The position numbers and the translations under genes are program-made. From Cerasibacillus terrae (GTDB taxonomy: Bacteria; Bacillota; Bacilli; Bacillales; Amphibacillaceae): DNA of 64,000 bases. Within the stretch, counting starts at the first letter, position 1. Each line of letters starts with the position of its first letter. Shown here in pieces: positions 52,761 through 60,790 of this stretch. The stretch lies in NCBI RefSeq assembly GCF_008039555.1, contig NZ_VDUW01000005.1, forward strand, positions 1-64,000, read 5' to 3'. Under the pieces are notes generated by a model, which saw nothing but the letters and a program-made list of their open reading frames with translations, was not told the DNA's origin and did not search any database.

Positions 52761-53594
52761 TTATATTTCCACTTGTAAACTGATATCAAGGGCAGTAACA
52801 GAGTGAGTTAGATATCCTAGTGAAATCATATCTACTCCTGTATTTCTATACTGAGATAATTTATCTAGTGTAATTCCACCAGATGCCTCTGTCACAACCG
52901 TCTTCGGTACCAGCGTGGAAAATTCCTTTACCTCTTCTGGTGTGCGATTATCAAACATAATCACGTCTGCTCCAGCTTTTATCGCCTCTATAACTTGTTC
53001 CTTTGTTTCTGTTTCTACCTCCACTTTCACCATATGTCCCGTCTTTTCACGAACCGCTTGAACAGCTTTTGTGATCGAACCAGAAAATGAAATATGATTA
53101 TCCTTAATCATAACTGCATCATATAATCCATAGCGATGATTTTTCCCACCACCAACGGTTACAGCATACTTTTCAAACATACTTAATCCTGGTGTCGTCT
53201 TTCTGGTATCACAAATTTTTGTATGTGGATCATTCAAAGCCTCCACACTTTTTTTCGTCATCGTAGCAATCCCACTCATCCGTTGTAGTAAATTCAGTAT
53301 GACACGTTCCCCAGAAAGCACTGTAGCTACAGTTCCAGAAACTTCTGCTAAAACATCGCCCTTCTGAACAACATCACCGTCTTTCATAAAAAATTGAACA
53401 TTAATTTGCTGGTCAAGAACGCGATATGCCTCTTCAATAATCGTTAATCCCGCAACAACCCCGCTAGCTTTCGCAACGAATTTCCCCTTACCGACCTGCT
53501 TTTTTGGAAAAATGGACTCACTTGTTAAATCCCTTTCCCCAATATCTTCCATAAAAAATCCCTGTAATTTGCTCCGTAACATGAGTTGATTCAT
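52761..53594 (-). CDS. nadC: Nicotinate-nucleotide pyrophosphorylase (carboxylating)
   Basis: A 277-residue quinolinate phosphoribosyltransferase. Signatures are DLTSESIF at the N-terminus, the substrate-binding RKTTPGL, KYAVTVGGGKNHRYGLYDAVMIKDNHI, KVEVETKEQ, VIMFDN and SGGITLDK. It converts quinolinate and PRPP to nicotinate mononucleotide in de novo NAD synthesis. In bacilli nadC normally sits with nadA and nadB; here it is alone in view. That could mean scattered genes or a second copy. AAGGGGAG precedes the ATG. Confidence 0.93.
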   Translation of the reverse strand: MNQLMLRSKLQGFFMEDIGERDLTSESIFPKKQVGKGKFVAKASGVVAGLTIIEEAYRVLDQQINVQFFMKDGDVVQKGDVLAEVSGTVATVLSGERVILNLLQRMSGIATMTKKSVEALNDPHTKICDTRKTTPGLSMFEKYAVTVGGGKNHRYGLYDAVMIKDNHISFSGSITKAVQAVREKTGHMVKVEVETETKEQVIEAIKAGADVIMFDNRTPEEVKEFSTLVPKTVVTEASGGITLDKLSQYRNTGVDMISLGYLTHSVTALDISLQVEI

Positions 53595-54194
53595 TTTTAG
53601 CTCCCCTTCTCTAGCAATAAAAGATATGAATCATTATTAGCATCTAAAAAAATCGCGTATCCTTGTGTTTAATTTATAATATTACTATGTGAAACATTGA
53701 ACATGTTAGATAAAAGAAGATAAAAAACTGATTCATAACTCTAAGTCATTTTATATTCTAGTACTCAATTGTCTTGTCATCTATCTTTACATATTTTTAA
53801 CATAAAAACAAGACTTTTATAAAGAGGATTTCGTTCGAAGCTTGGTGTAACTTATCTTGGGCTAAAGAGATGGGAGTATTTGTACAACACGAAGAAAAAA
53901 AGGCGACCATCTTAATGTATCCTAAAAATACATATAAACAGATTTTCTTGTGAAGAAAGAAGTCTTTGTCATGGTGCAAACAACTTACAAAATCCCCATC
54001 TTCAACAGCAAAGTGAACTTTCATTTATTTGTAATTAATATGTTTCCTCTTAAAGATTTGATGAATTTACAAATCTTTATTCTTTCCTCTAAAAATCTCT
54101 TTAGCATTTTGATATACTAAAGCATATAATCAATGTATATTACATATAGGGATTCATTATATATTGATTTGAATAGTTTTAAGGAGCGATTATT
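53595..54194. other. Intergenic region holding only a gene relic
   Basis: These 600 AT-rich bases separate nadC from the CofE-like gene. Apart from the coding relic at 53816-53953 and the probable CofE promoter near 54110-54170, I see nothing I can support. Confidence 0.5.
53816..53953 (+). pseudogene. C-terminal gene fragment of unknown family
   Basis: An open stretch reads KRISFEAWCNLSWAKEMGVF, then VQHEEKKATILMYPKNTYKQ and a TGA stop. The composition looks like real protein, but there is no start, ribosome site or upstream continuation. A decayed version lies at 40471-40535. It may be what remains of a duplicated or mobile gene. Confidence 0.45.
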
Positions 54195-55391
54195 TTGGTA
54201 AGAGTTGTAGGAACAGTTTCTAGAGGGCTTCGTTGCCCAATCATTCATCAAGGCGATAACATTGTAGATATTGTTGTAGATAGTGTCATCAAAGCTTCTG
54301 AAGTAGAAGGTTTTTCATTAAATGATAAGGATATCGTTTCAATTACAGAATCCATCGTTGCTCGTGCACAAGGGAATTATGCAACAGTCGATCACATTGC
54401 TACCGATGTTCAAGAGAAATTTCAAGACGATACCATTGGGGTCATATTTCCCATTTTAAGTCGAAATCGTTTCGGTGTTTGTCTTCGCGGGATTGCAAAA
54501 GGTGCTAAAAAGATTGTACTAATGCTTAGCTACCCTGCAGATGAAGTTGGTAATCATCTCATTGATTTAGACACATTAGATGAAAAAGGTGTCAATCCGT
54601 GGACAGATACTTTAACTGAAAAACAGTTTCGTGATCTTTTCGGCTATAATAAACATGCTTTTACAGGTGTTGATTATATTAATTACTATAAATCCCTTGT
54701 GGAAGAATATGGTGTGGAATGTGAAATAATCTTCTCGAATAATCCCAAAACAATTCTAGATTATACAAAAAGTGTGCTAACTTGTGATATCCACTCAAGA
54801 TCTAGAACAAAACGAATATTACGAGAAAATGGTGGAGAAAAAATTTACAGTCTTGACAAGATTTTAGCTACATCTATTGATGGTAGTGGCTATAACGAAG
54901 ACTTCGGACTATTAGGATCAAATAAAGCGACAGAAGATAGTGTGAAGCTTTTTCCACGTGAGTGTCAGCCAGTTGTAGAAGCCATCCAGAAAAAATTGAA
55001 GGAAAAAACTGGGAAATTAATTGAAGTTATGGTTTATGGGGATGGTGCATTTAAAGATCCTGCAGGGAAAATTTGGGAATTAGCTGATCCGGTCGTTTCA
55101 CCAGCATACACATCAGGACTTCAAGGGACACCAAATGAGGTGAAATTAAAATATCTTGCTGATAACACCTTCAGTGAATTGGAAGGTGAAGAATTAAAAG
55201 AGGCTATTTCCGAATTCATTCACAATAAGGGCGAAGATTTAGTTGGTGCCATTGAATCACAAGGAACAACACCACGACAACTAACCGACTTGATTGGCTC
55301 TCTTTCCGATTTAACTTCCGGTAGTGGTGATAAAGGAACACCAATTGTATATATACAAGGCTATTTTGATAATTTTACCGATGAAAAATAA
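54195..55391 (+). CDS. CofE-like (F420-0:glutamate ligase family) protein
   Basis: A 398-residue protein. The first 130 residues follow the CofE/FbiB ligase family: DNIVDIVVDSVIKASE, NDKDIVSITESIVARAQGNY, then SRNRFGVCLRGIAKGAKK. The later part has DIHSRSRTKRILRENGG and MVYGDGAFKDPAGKIWELAD, typical of the long homologues found in Firmicutes and other bacteria that lack F420. The family adds glutamate to a carboxyl group; the acceptor here is unknown, since no other F420 genes are present. The start is TTG about nine bases after AAGGAG. It is a single gene with a strong terminator. Confidence 0.85.
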   Translation: MVRVVGTVSRGLRCPIIHQGDNIVDIVVDSVIKASEVEGFSLNDKDIVSITESIVARAQGNYATVDHIATDVQEKFQDDTIGVIFPILSRNRFGVCLRGIAKGAKKIVLMLSYPADEVGNHLIDLDTLDEKGVNPWTDTLTEKQFRDLFGYNKHAFTGVDYINYYKSLVEEYGVECEIIFSNNPKTILDYTKSVLTCDIHSRSRTKRILRENGGEKIYSLDKILATSIDGSGYNEDFGLLGSNKATEDSVKLFPRECQPVVEAIQKKLKEKTGKLIEVMVYGDGAFKDPAGKIWELADPVVSPAYTSGLQGTPNEVKLKYLADNTFSELEGEELKEAISEFIHNKGEDLVGAIESQGTTPRQLTDLIGSLSDLTSGSGDKGTPIVYIQGYFDNFTDEK

Positions 55392-55405
55392 CGATTGAGC
55401 AATAA

Positions 55406-55452
55406 AAAGGTACTAAAAAATACCGATTACAAGGTGTTTTTTGGTATCTTTT
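55406..55452 (+). terminator. Terminator of the CofE-like gene
   Basis: AAAGGTACTAAAAAATACC pairs, with a few mismatches, with GGTGTTTTTTGGTATCTTT, followed by more T. It lies 14 bases after the stop codon. Confidence 0.85.
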
Positions 55453-55504
55453 TTAACTACTCATTGAACTTTTTTCGTAATTATCTGTATAAAACAGAGT
55501 CTCC

Positions 55505-55687
55505 TCACCGATTATCTTTCATCACTTTAAATCCACTTATAATAGCTATTCCAATAAGAAACCCAAGTGGCACACCCCAATTCATCTCACCTTTAAACAA
55601 ATAAACAATAACAGATCCAAATGTAGCACCTGCTAATATAGCACCCATCCTGACCCAAAAACTTGTTCTTCGTTTATTCCTTTGCAT
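55505..55687 (-). CDS. Small two-span membrane protein
   Basis: A 60-residue protein. A basic start (MQRNKRRTSFWVR) is followed by two hydrophobic helices, MGAILAGATFGSVIVYLF and WGVPLGFLIGIAIISGF, joined by a short KGEMN loop, with a charged end (KVMKDNR). AGAGGTG lies six bases before the ATG. Similar small membrane proteins of unknown function are common in bacilli. It is a single gene. Confidence 0.7.
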   Translation of the reverse strand: MQRNKRRTSFWVRMGAILAGATFGSVIVYLFKGEMNWGVPLGFLIGIAIISGFKVMKDNR

Positions 55688-55751
55688 GCTATTCACCTCT
55701 TTGGTTCACCCTACATTATTCTTACTTCTCAATCAACTCCTTTTTTCAAAA

Positions 55752-55790
55752 AAAGACCTCTTTCCGTTCTATTTTCAGAAAAAGGTCTTT
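55752..55790 (-). terminator. Terminator after the beta-CASP gene
   Basis: AAAGACCT pairs with AGGTCTTT, with further A/T pairing inside and T-runs on the minus strand. It lies about 40 bases past the end of the nuclease pseudogene. Confidence 0.7.
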
Positions 55791-55828
55791 CAAAAAATGA
55801 AAGAATCAATCATCCATCCTTCCAACAA

Positions 55829-57247
55829 TCACCTACGCATCGACCGAATAACATGTCCATTTTTAATCATATATGTCACACCATACTCTGGTAATACCAA
55901 TCTCGCATGGTCTGGAACTAATCTTTCTGGATGAAAACTATGCATTGGAATAAATGTATCCGGATTAATTTTTTCTAAAACATATTTCAAATGTTGTGCC
56001 AAGGCATGCCCACCACTTCCAACATAAATCCGTTTAAGGCCAAGATATTTTAACAATCTTAATTAATGCTGATAAGATGGATCGTAATTGCCTAATGGCG
56101 GAGCATTGGAATGCAAATATACTCCATCTTTCACTTGTAAATCTAATAGTTCCAAAACATTTTCATAAGAGTTTTGTAAAAAATATTTCCTTGGATGCTG
56201 ATTTATTATCGTCGCATCAATCGTATTGTATTTTTGTAAGAGTTCTTCTTTCCATTTTGACATCTTATTATTCATCGATTCCTCTTTCGTCTCACTAGAC
56301 AAATAAATGCTAAAATCTGTAGCATCTATCAACTTATCCGCAATATATGCTGTTTCTGGTTCTAAAACAATCGTGCGGTCCATTTCTCCATTTAATGCCA
56401 AAATGCTTTCCAATCGTTCGACATTCCGATGATACATATTAAAAATCCCAATTCCCTCAAATTCCTCCAATATATCCCGCATCTTCATCGGAACATCTGC
56501 TTCTGTTTTCATTCTATCAGGAATACATGGATCAGGTACAAGAGGCCTTCTCTTCTGTTCCAAATCACTTAATGTTGTCCCTTCCATCATAAAAATATCA
56601 ACACCACGTTCTTTCACAGGCTGAATTGCAGCCTCTACTCTTTCCGGATGGTTTCCATGCATACGAAAATCTCCCATGTAAAATAAATTTCCATCTGGTG
56701 TTTCAATATGAAATCCACAGGCACCAGGAATATCATGATCCACCTGAATCGGAGTCACAATAAAACTTCCTACCTGAAAAGATTCCTCATATGTACACGC
56801 TTGTAAATTCGGCTGATAGCCACGAACTCCCTCCCCAATCACTTCCAATGCCTGATACAGACGGAACGAATCCTCCGTTAAAAAAATGGGAATCTGTGGT
56901 GAGAGCATCCCCATGGAACCAATATGATCTAAATGTAAATGGGAAACAAGAACAGCTGTCTTTTTCCCATCTTCTTGAACCGATTGTAAATCTTGGAGTT
57001 GTTCCACATCTTCCTCCTCATAAATGCCATCAATTGCTGGGGCCACCTCCAATGATACATAGTCATGGACAAATCGAGAGGTGCGAGTTTTCACCTTTTC
57101 ACCTAATATTTCAGAGTTCGGATGAGGTATGAAACCAAAATCAAAAATCAACCGGGAATCTTGATATTCAAGGGATACGATATTTCCACCAATCGTTCGT
57201 AAACCACCCCACCATCTCATCGTTGTTTGTTCTTTATTATTTTTCAT
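55829..57247 (-). pseudogene. RNase J-like beta-CASP MBL nuclease, interrupted by one in-frame TAA
   Basis: A single frame of 473 codons encodes an RNase J-like metallo-beta-lactamase protein. It contains SHLHLDHIGSMGMLS (metal site), VDHDIPGACGFHIETPDG, FYMGDFRMHG, and in the C-terminal part VGSGGHA and FIPMHSFHPE, the beta-CASP motifs. One TAA codon at 56063-56065 stops the product at residue 394 (NYDPSYQH), just before those last His motifs, while the frame beyond it is intact and well conserved. Without read-through the enzyme loses active-site residues. A recent nonsense mutation or a sequence error are the likely causes. The start ATG has AAAGGGG upstream. Confidence 0.8.
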
Positions 57248-57274
57248 TTATTCATAACCCCTTTCAAAATAAAA

Positions 57275-57307
57275 AAATGGGAACTCGCCTTTTTAAAGTC
57301 CCCATTT
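57275..57307 (-). terminator. Terminator after menA
   Basis: AAATGGG pairs with CCCATTT, with a few more pairs inside, and is followed on the minus strand by TTTTATTTTG. It lies about 35 bases past the menA stop codon and just before the nuclease gene. Confidence 0.75.
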
Positions 57308-57342
57308 AACCTTCTTTTTATTTATTTTTCCCCATGGCATAT

Positions 57343-58260
57343 TTACCCCAGCCAAATTCCCAATGCCATTAATAATCCAAATGCCCAATGATGTCTAGCG
57401 GCCCATGCCATCGATTGAATGATTTCTTCTTTACTTGCATCTTTTCGAAAACATTTCCGTAATTTAAATGCTAGAAAAGCTGCAAACAAGGCGAATATCG
57501 TGGTAATTGGTAGTACTCCAATTCCAATCAACACAATAACCAATATATAAATAGAAAATAAAATTCCAGTCAATAAACGCACAGCAGCATCATAACCAAT
57601 TCTCATCGCAACAGTATTTCTAAATCCGACATCCTTTTTAATATCACGTATATTATTTGTTAAAATCATGGTGGAAATGAGCAATGCAAAGGTAAAGGCA
57701 ACTACCATAATTTGTAAATTTAATGTATGACCTTGCGTAACAAACCCTAGAATGGTTGTCACAAATCCTAGAAAAATAGCCGCAATGACTTCTCCTAATC
57801 CTAGAGCAGAAAACGAATATTTTCCTGCAGAATAAAAGAATCCACTAATCATTCCAATAGAACCAATCACTGCCATCCACCAACTTGTCTCCGCTGATAT
57901 CCATACCCCTAAAATCATTGCAAATATAATAGCACTTCCTGCGATATATGGTAATTGCTGATGTTTAATTGCATAAGTTGGTGCTTCTTCTCTATAATTT
58001 GTCCATCTTTCCCCATCTTGGCCGTGTTTAAAGTCAAAATAATCATTGAACAGATTAGCAGAAATTTGTACGAATAATGACGCAATCAATACAATAAACA
58101 ACATGTCCCAACGAACTTCCCCATTTAAAGCTGCAAAACCCGCTCCAACCAAAATTGGACTGATTGTTCCGCTAAATGTTAGTGGTCGAATCAGTTGAAA
58201 AAAGGACATCCGGCAATAATAGGTATCTTCTTCCGTGAAATCATGTTCACAAGTTTCCAT
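57343..58260 (-). CDS. menA: 1,4-dihydroxy-2-naphthoate polyprenyltransferase
   Basis: A 305-residue UbiA-family membrane enzyme with about eight helices. The first Mg-pyrophosphate motif is NLFNDYFDFKHGQD, and the second Asp-rich site is in NNIRDIKKDVGF. The start of the mature region, LIRPLTFSGTISPILVGAG, is typical of MenA. It joins the prenyl tail to dihydroxynaphthoate in menaquinone synthesis. Menaquinol is the donor for the bd oxidase encoded earlier in the window. The first 18 residues are unusually acidic. The ATG follows GGAGGAGGGG. The CopD-like gene upstream is 50 bases away on the same strand. Confidence 0.9.
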   Translation of the reverse strand: METCEHDFTEEDTYYCRMSFFQLIRPLTFSGTISPILVGAGFAALNGEVRWDMLFIVLIASLFVQISANLFNDYFDFKHGQDGERWTNYREEAPTYAIKHQQLPYIAGSAIIFAMILGVWISAETSWWMAVIGSIGMISGFFYSAGKYSFSALGLGEVIAAIFLGFVTTILGFVTQGHTLNLQIMVVAFTFALLISTMILTNNIRDIKKDVGFRNTVAMRIGYDAAVRLLTGILFSIYILVIVLIGIGVLPITTIFALFAAFLAFKLRKCFRKDASKEEIIQSMAWAARHHWAFGLLMALGIWLG

Positions 58261-58310
58261 CTTGCCCCTCCTCCTTCAATATTTATTTGCACAATCTGCT
58301 TATATGAGTC

Positions 58311-58799
58311 CTAAAATAAAACCATCAGCACTACTAAAATCACAAATCCAATCACTTCAATAGATTCCATTATCGTTAAACCGATCAACCCACGAATCAA
58401 TGGCTTTTTATTACCATTTTCAGCTTCTTTCCAAATAAAATCATCTTTAAAAACACGCATCATTCCTCGATATCCAACAAAAACTCCCCATAATAATGCA
58501 AAAACACCTATAATAAGTGCAGTTAACCATATATTTCCATACCTCGTATGAAAAAGAACATCAAATGATCGAATCGGGCCAAAAATGGTCCCCAATAAAA
58601 TACCCGTATAAATAACAAATGAACCAATCAATGTAAATAAAAGATGTGTCCAGTCCATTAATTTTATAAGAAACTTTCGTTGATTCCCTAGTGACATACT
58701 ACTTAAGGTAGCTGGAAACACTCCCCAGCCAATAAACATAATGCCTCCTACCCAACTAATCCCCAATAAAATATGGATCACGAGTAGAATATCCCGCAT
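58311..58799 (-). CDS. Four-helix CopD-like/DUF2269-type membrane protein
   Basis: A 162-residue membrane protein with four hydrophobic helices. It starts MRDILLVIHILLGISWVGGI, a pattern with His and Trp residues that recalls haem- or copper-linked CopD and DUF2269 proteins, with a further His in DWTHLLFTLIG. It could bind haem or metal and act in respiration. It is divergent from a hemerythrin gene, and FNR-like sites lie in front of both. The start ATG follows AAAGGGTG; a longer upstream frame crosses the promoter and is rejected. MenA lies downstream in the same direction. Confidence 0.75.
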   Translation of the reverse strand: MRDILLVIHILLGISWVGGIMFIGWGVFPATLSSMSLGNQRKFLIKLMDWTHLLFTLIGSFVIYTGILLGTIFGPIRSFDVLFHTRYGNIWLTALIIGVFALLWGVFVGYRGMMRVFKDDFIWKEAENGNKKPLIRGLIGLTIMESIEVIGFVILVVLMVLF

Positions 58800-58856
58800 G
58801 TTTTTCACCCTTTCCCATACCGTACTTCCAGTGTATCGCGTTAGAAAAAGTGAACC

Positions 58857-58870
58857 GTGATATATGTCAT
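58857..58870. promoter_or_regulatory. FNR-like site, copy A
   Basis: GTGATATATGTCAT has the form TGA-N6-TCA and lies about 57 bases before the CopD-like gene. It shares GTGATAYATGTCA with the second site at 59036. The family consensus is TGTGA-N6-TCACA. Confidence 0.55.
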
Positions 58871-59034
58871 ATAAGACATAGAATTTGTGTATATAATGTG
58901 AACAAAAATGAATGACTTTGCAAGAAAGAAAAAACAATAACAGAACGAATGTTTATAATAACTCGCTTACAGCTCCTTTTCATGATATAAATCTATCTCC
59001 ATACAATTTTATTAGGAAATACTATTTTAAATCT

Positions 59035-59050
59035 CGTGATACATGTCACG
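59035..59050. promoter_or_regulatory. FNR-like site, copy B
   Basis: CGTGA-TACATG-TCACG has perfect 5 bp arms around a 6 bp centre, a Crp/FNR-family operator in plan. It lies about 210 bases before the hemerythrin gene. The space to 59259 is otherwise AT-rich with no gene that I can support. Confidence 0.6.
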
Positions 59051-59259
59051 TTTTATTTCGGTGCAATATGTTCATGTAAAAAGAATTAACTATTCAAATT
59101 TACACCATATCTTATGGTGACCTTCCACCACAATCACACCACATCACTAAAATTTATTCATCCAAGGTTTAAGTCCTTACCTAGCCACCACATCTTATTT
59201 TCGGTTTGCCCAGAAATGTACTATAATAAAGAAAATAGACATACTTTGGAGTGGATATT

Positions 59260-59715
59260 TTGACGAAGAAACGTAGAGGAATTAAAAGGCATGAGACATT
59301 GAAGCCATTGTCACGACATCATATGGTTGCTTTACATACAGCACTAAAATTAAAGCGAGCTGGAAAAGAAGAAAGTAGATTAACAATCGAGGAAATTCTA
59401 GCAGATGTGAAAAACTTTTGGGTTCCAGAAGGTCAGGAGCATTTTCGTGAAGAGGAAGAGATTTTACTCCCAGCATTTGCCGAATTTGCCGAAATTGACA
59501 GACCTGAAATAACGGAAATGCTCTTAGAACATGTCAAAATTAGATCACTTATTCATTCCGTTTTATCGGATACAGAGGCCCCTCTCCCAACAATGCATGA
59601 ATTAGGAAAGCTTTTAGAGACACATGTACGAAAGGAAGAGCGGGTCATTTTCCCAATGATTGAGAAAGCTTTACCTGAAGAAAGACTAAAAAAGTTAGAG
59701 CCATATTTTCATTAA
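59260..59715 (+). CDS. Hemerythrin-domain protein
   Basis: A 151-residue four-helix protein with His and Glu ligands in the usual order: PLSRHHMVALHT, EGQEHFREEEEILLPAF, EMLLEHVKIRSLIHS and LLETHVRKEERVIFPMIE. It should hold a di-iron site that binds oxygen or nitric oxide. The first 25 residues are basic (TKKRRGIKRHETLK). The start is TTG eight bases after GGAG; a GTG three codons earlier sits on that site. It is divergent from a CopD-like gene with FNR-like sites between, which suits oxygen or NO response. Confidence 0.87.
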   Translation: MTKKRRGIKRHETLKPLSRHHMVALHTALKLKRAGKEESRLTIEEILADVKNFWVPEGQEHFREEEEILLPAFAEFAEIDRPEITEMLLEHVKIRSLIHSVLSDTEAPLPTMHELGKLLETHVRKEERVIFPMIEKALPEERLKKLEPYFH

Positions 59716-59724
59716 TTACAATAA

Positions 59725-59762
59725 AAAACTGTTAAATGATCAAATTGCCATTTAACAGTTTT
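59725..59762. terminator. Bidirectional terminator
   Basis: AAAACTGTTAAATG pairs with CATTTAACAGTTTT, a perfect 14 bp stem with A and T runs, between the convergent hemerythrin and lipoprotein genes. Confidence 0.9.
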
Positions 59763-59791
59763 TTTGTATCGGAAGCAGCTTATCTAGTAAA

Positions 59792-60454
59792 CTATTCTTC
59801 TATATCATCCGCTTCTTTTGTATCTTCTGTTTCTCCCATATTTTCCAGATCTTCCGGTAGTATTACTTCTTCAAACACTTCACCTGATGCTTCATCTTCT
59901 ATATTAAGTTGTATCTTAATTTTTTCTGGATTTTCCCCATCAAATACGTGATAAAATGTGCTTGTTAAACCAATGCCAAATATAGCAAAACCATCAAAGC
60001 TATTTTCATACGCTTCCTTATCAACTACTAACGTAATATCCGAAAAATCTTTATTATATGTAATATCCTTTATCGATGTAAAAGCATCGTCTTTTTTTAT
60101 TTCATCTAATGATTCTGCCACATCTTCTTTCATTTCTTCCATCATTTTCTTGTGGTCCTTTTTTGACATTTTAAATGTCACGGAACCATCGTCATTCTTC
60201 TTCACTTCTTTTGCTCCATCTTCTTTTGCTCTTTCGACAACATCATCCATATTGTCTTCTTCAAAAAGCATTTCTGGTAGCGTAATTTCAACATTTAATA
60301 ACCCTTTATCAACTTCAATTCCTTCTTCTTTTTGTTCTGTCTTTTCTACTGAATCATCATCTTTTTTCTCTTTAGACACTTCTTCATCAGATGAACAAGC
60401 TGTTACAGTAAATAAGAACAGAATCATTATTCCAATGATCATTTTCTTCAACAT
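59792..60454 (-). CDS. Acidic lipoprotein of unknown function
   Basis: A 220-residue lipoprotein with signal MLKKMIIGIMILFLFTVTAC and Cys20, then a charged linker (SKEKKDDDSVEKTEQKEEG). A folded part from about residue 45 to 200 has NVEITLPEMLFEEDN, GSVTFKMSKKDHKKMMEEMK and DITLVVDKEAYENSFDGFAI, similar in style to small surface lipoproteins of bacilli that have no assigned role. The C-terminus is very acidic (GETEDTKEADDIEE). It is a single gene. Confidence 0.82.
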   Translation of the reverse strand: MLKKMIIGIMILFLFTVTACSSDEEVSKEKKDDDSVEKTEQKEEGIEVDKGLLNVEITLPEMLFEEDNMDDVVERAKEDGAKEVKKNDDGSVTFKMSKKDHKKMMEEMKEDVAESLDEIKKDDAFTSIKDITYNKDFSDITLVVDKEAYENSFDGFAIFGIGLTSTFYHVFDGENPEKIKIQLNIEDEASGEVFEEVILPEDLENMGETEDTKEADDIEE

Positions 60455-60595
60455 AAAATTCCCCTCCCAAAAAAATCATATGAAAACAATAGCACATTCA
60501 ATATAGCAAATATTTAATTCGAATCCTAGTGCATTTTTAATAGATACACATATATTTGTACACCCTATTGTTTATACATAAAAAAACTTGACTTA

Positions 60596-60749
60596 TAAAG
60601 TGAAACTTCAATCAGTGGGAGTTTTCTTCATCTCCCACTGATTGTTAGTTGAACGAATCGGGCCTTTACTGGCTGTTGATTCTCCATTTATAATTCTTAA
60701 GTATCTCGAATTATTGATGTGGAGATCTTAAAGCTAGATAAATTTGTGT
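60596..60749 (+). repeat. Dispersed structured repeat, copy 8
   Basis: A nearly complete copy. Left hairpin CAGTGGGAG/CTCCCACTG is intact; the right arm has decayed (TTAAAGCTAGATAAATTTG instead of TTACAGCCAGTTAATCTGCG), so it cannot fully pair with GGCTGT. Confidence 0.9.
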
Positions 60750-60790
60750 CAAGCTCACTATAACCACGAAAAATATAAACCTAACGCCTT

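Noticed and set aside
53797..54024. A 75-residue leftward frame after nadC
   Set aside because: No ribosome site, odd composition, and it overlaps the relic that reads well on the opposite strand.
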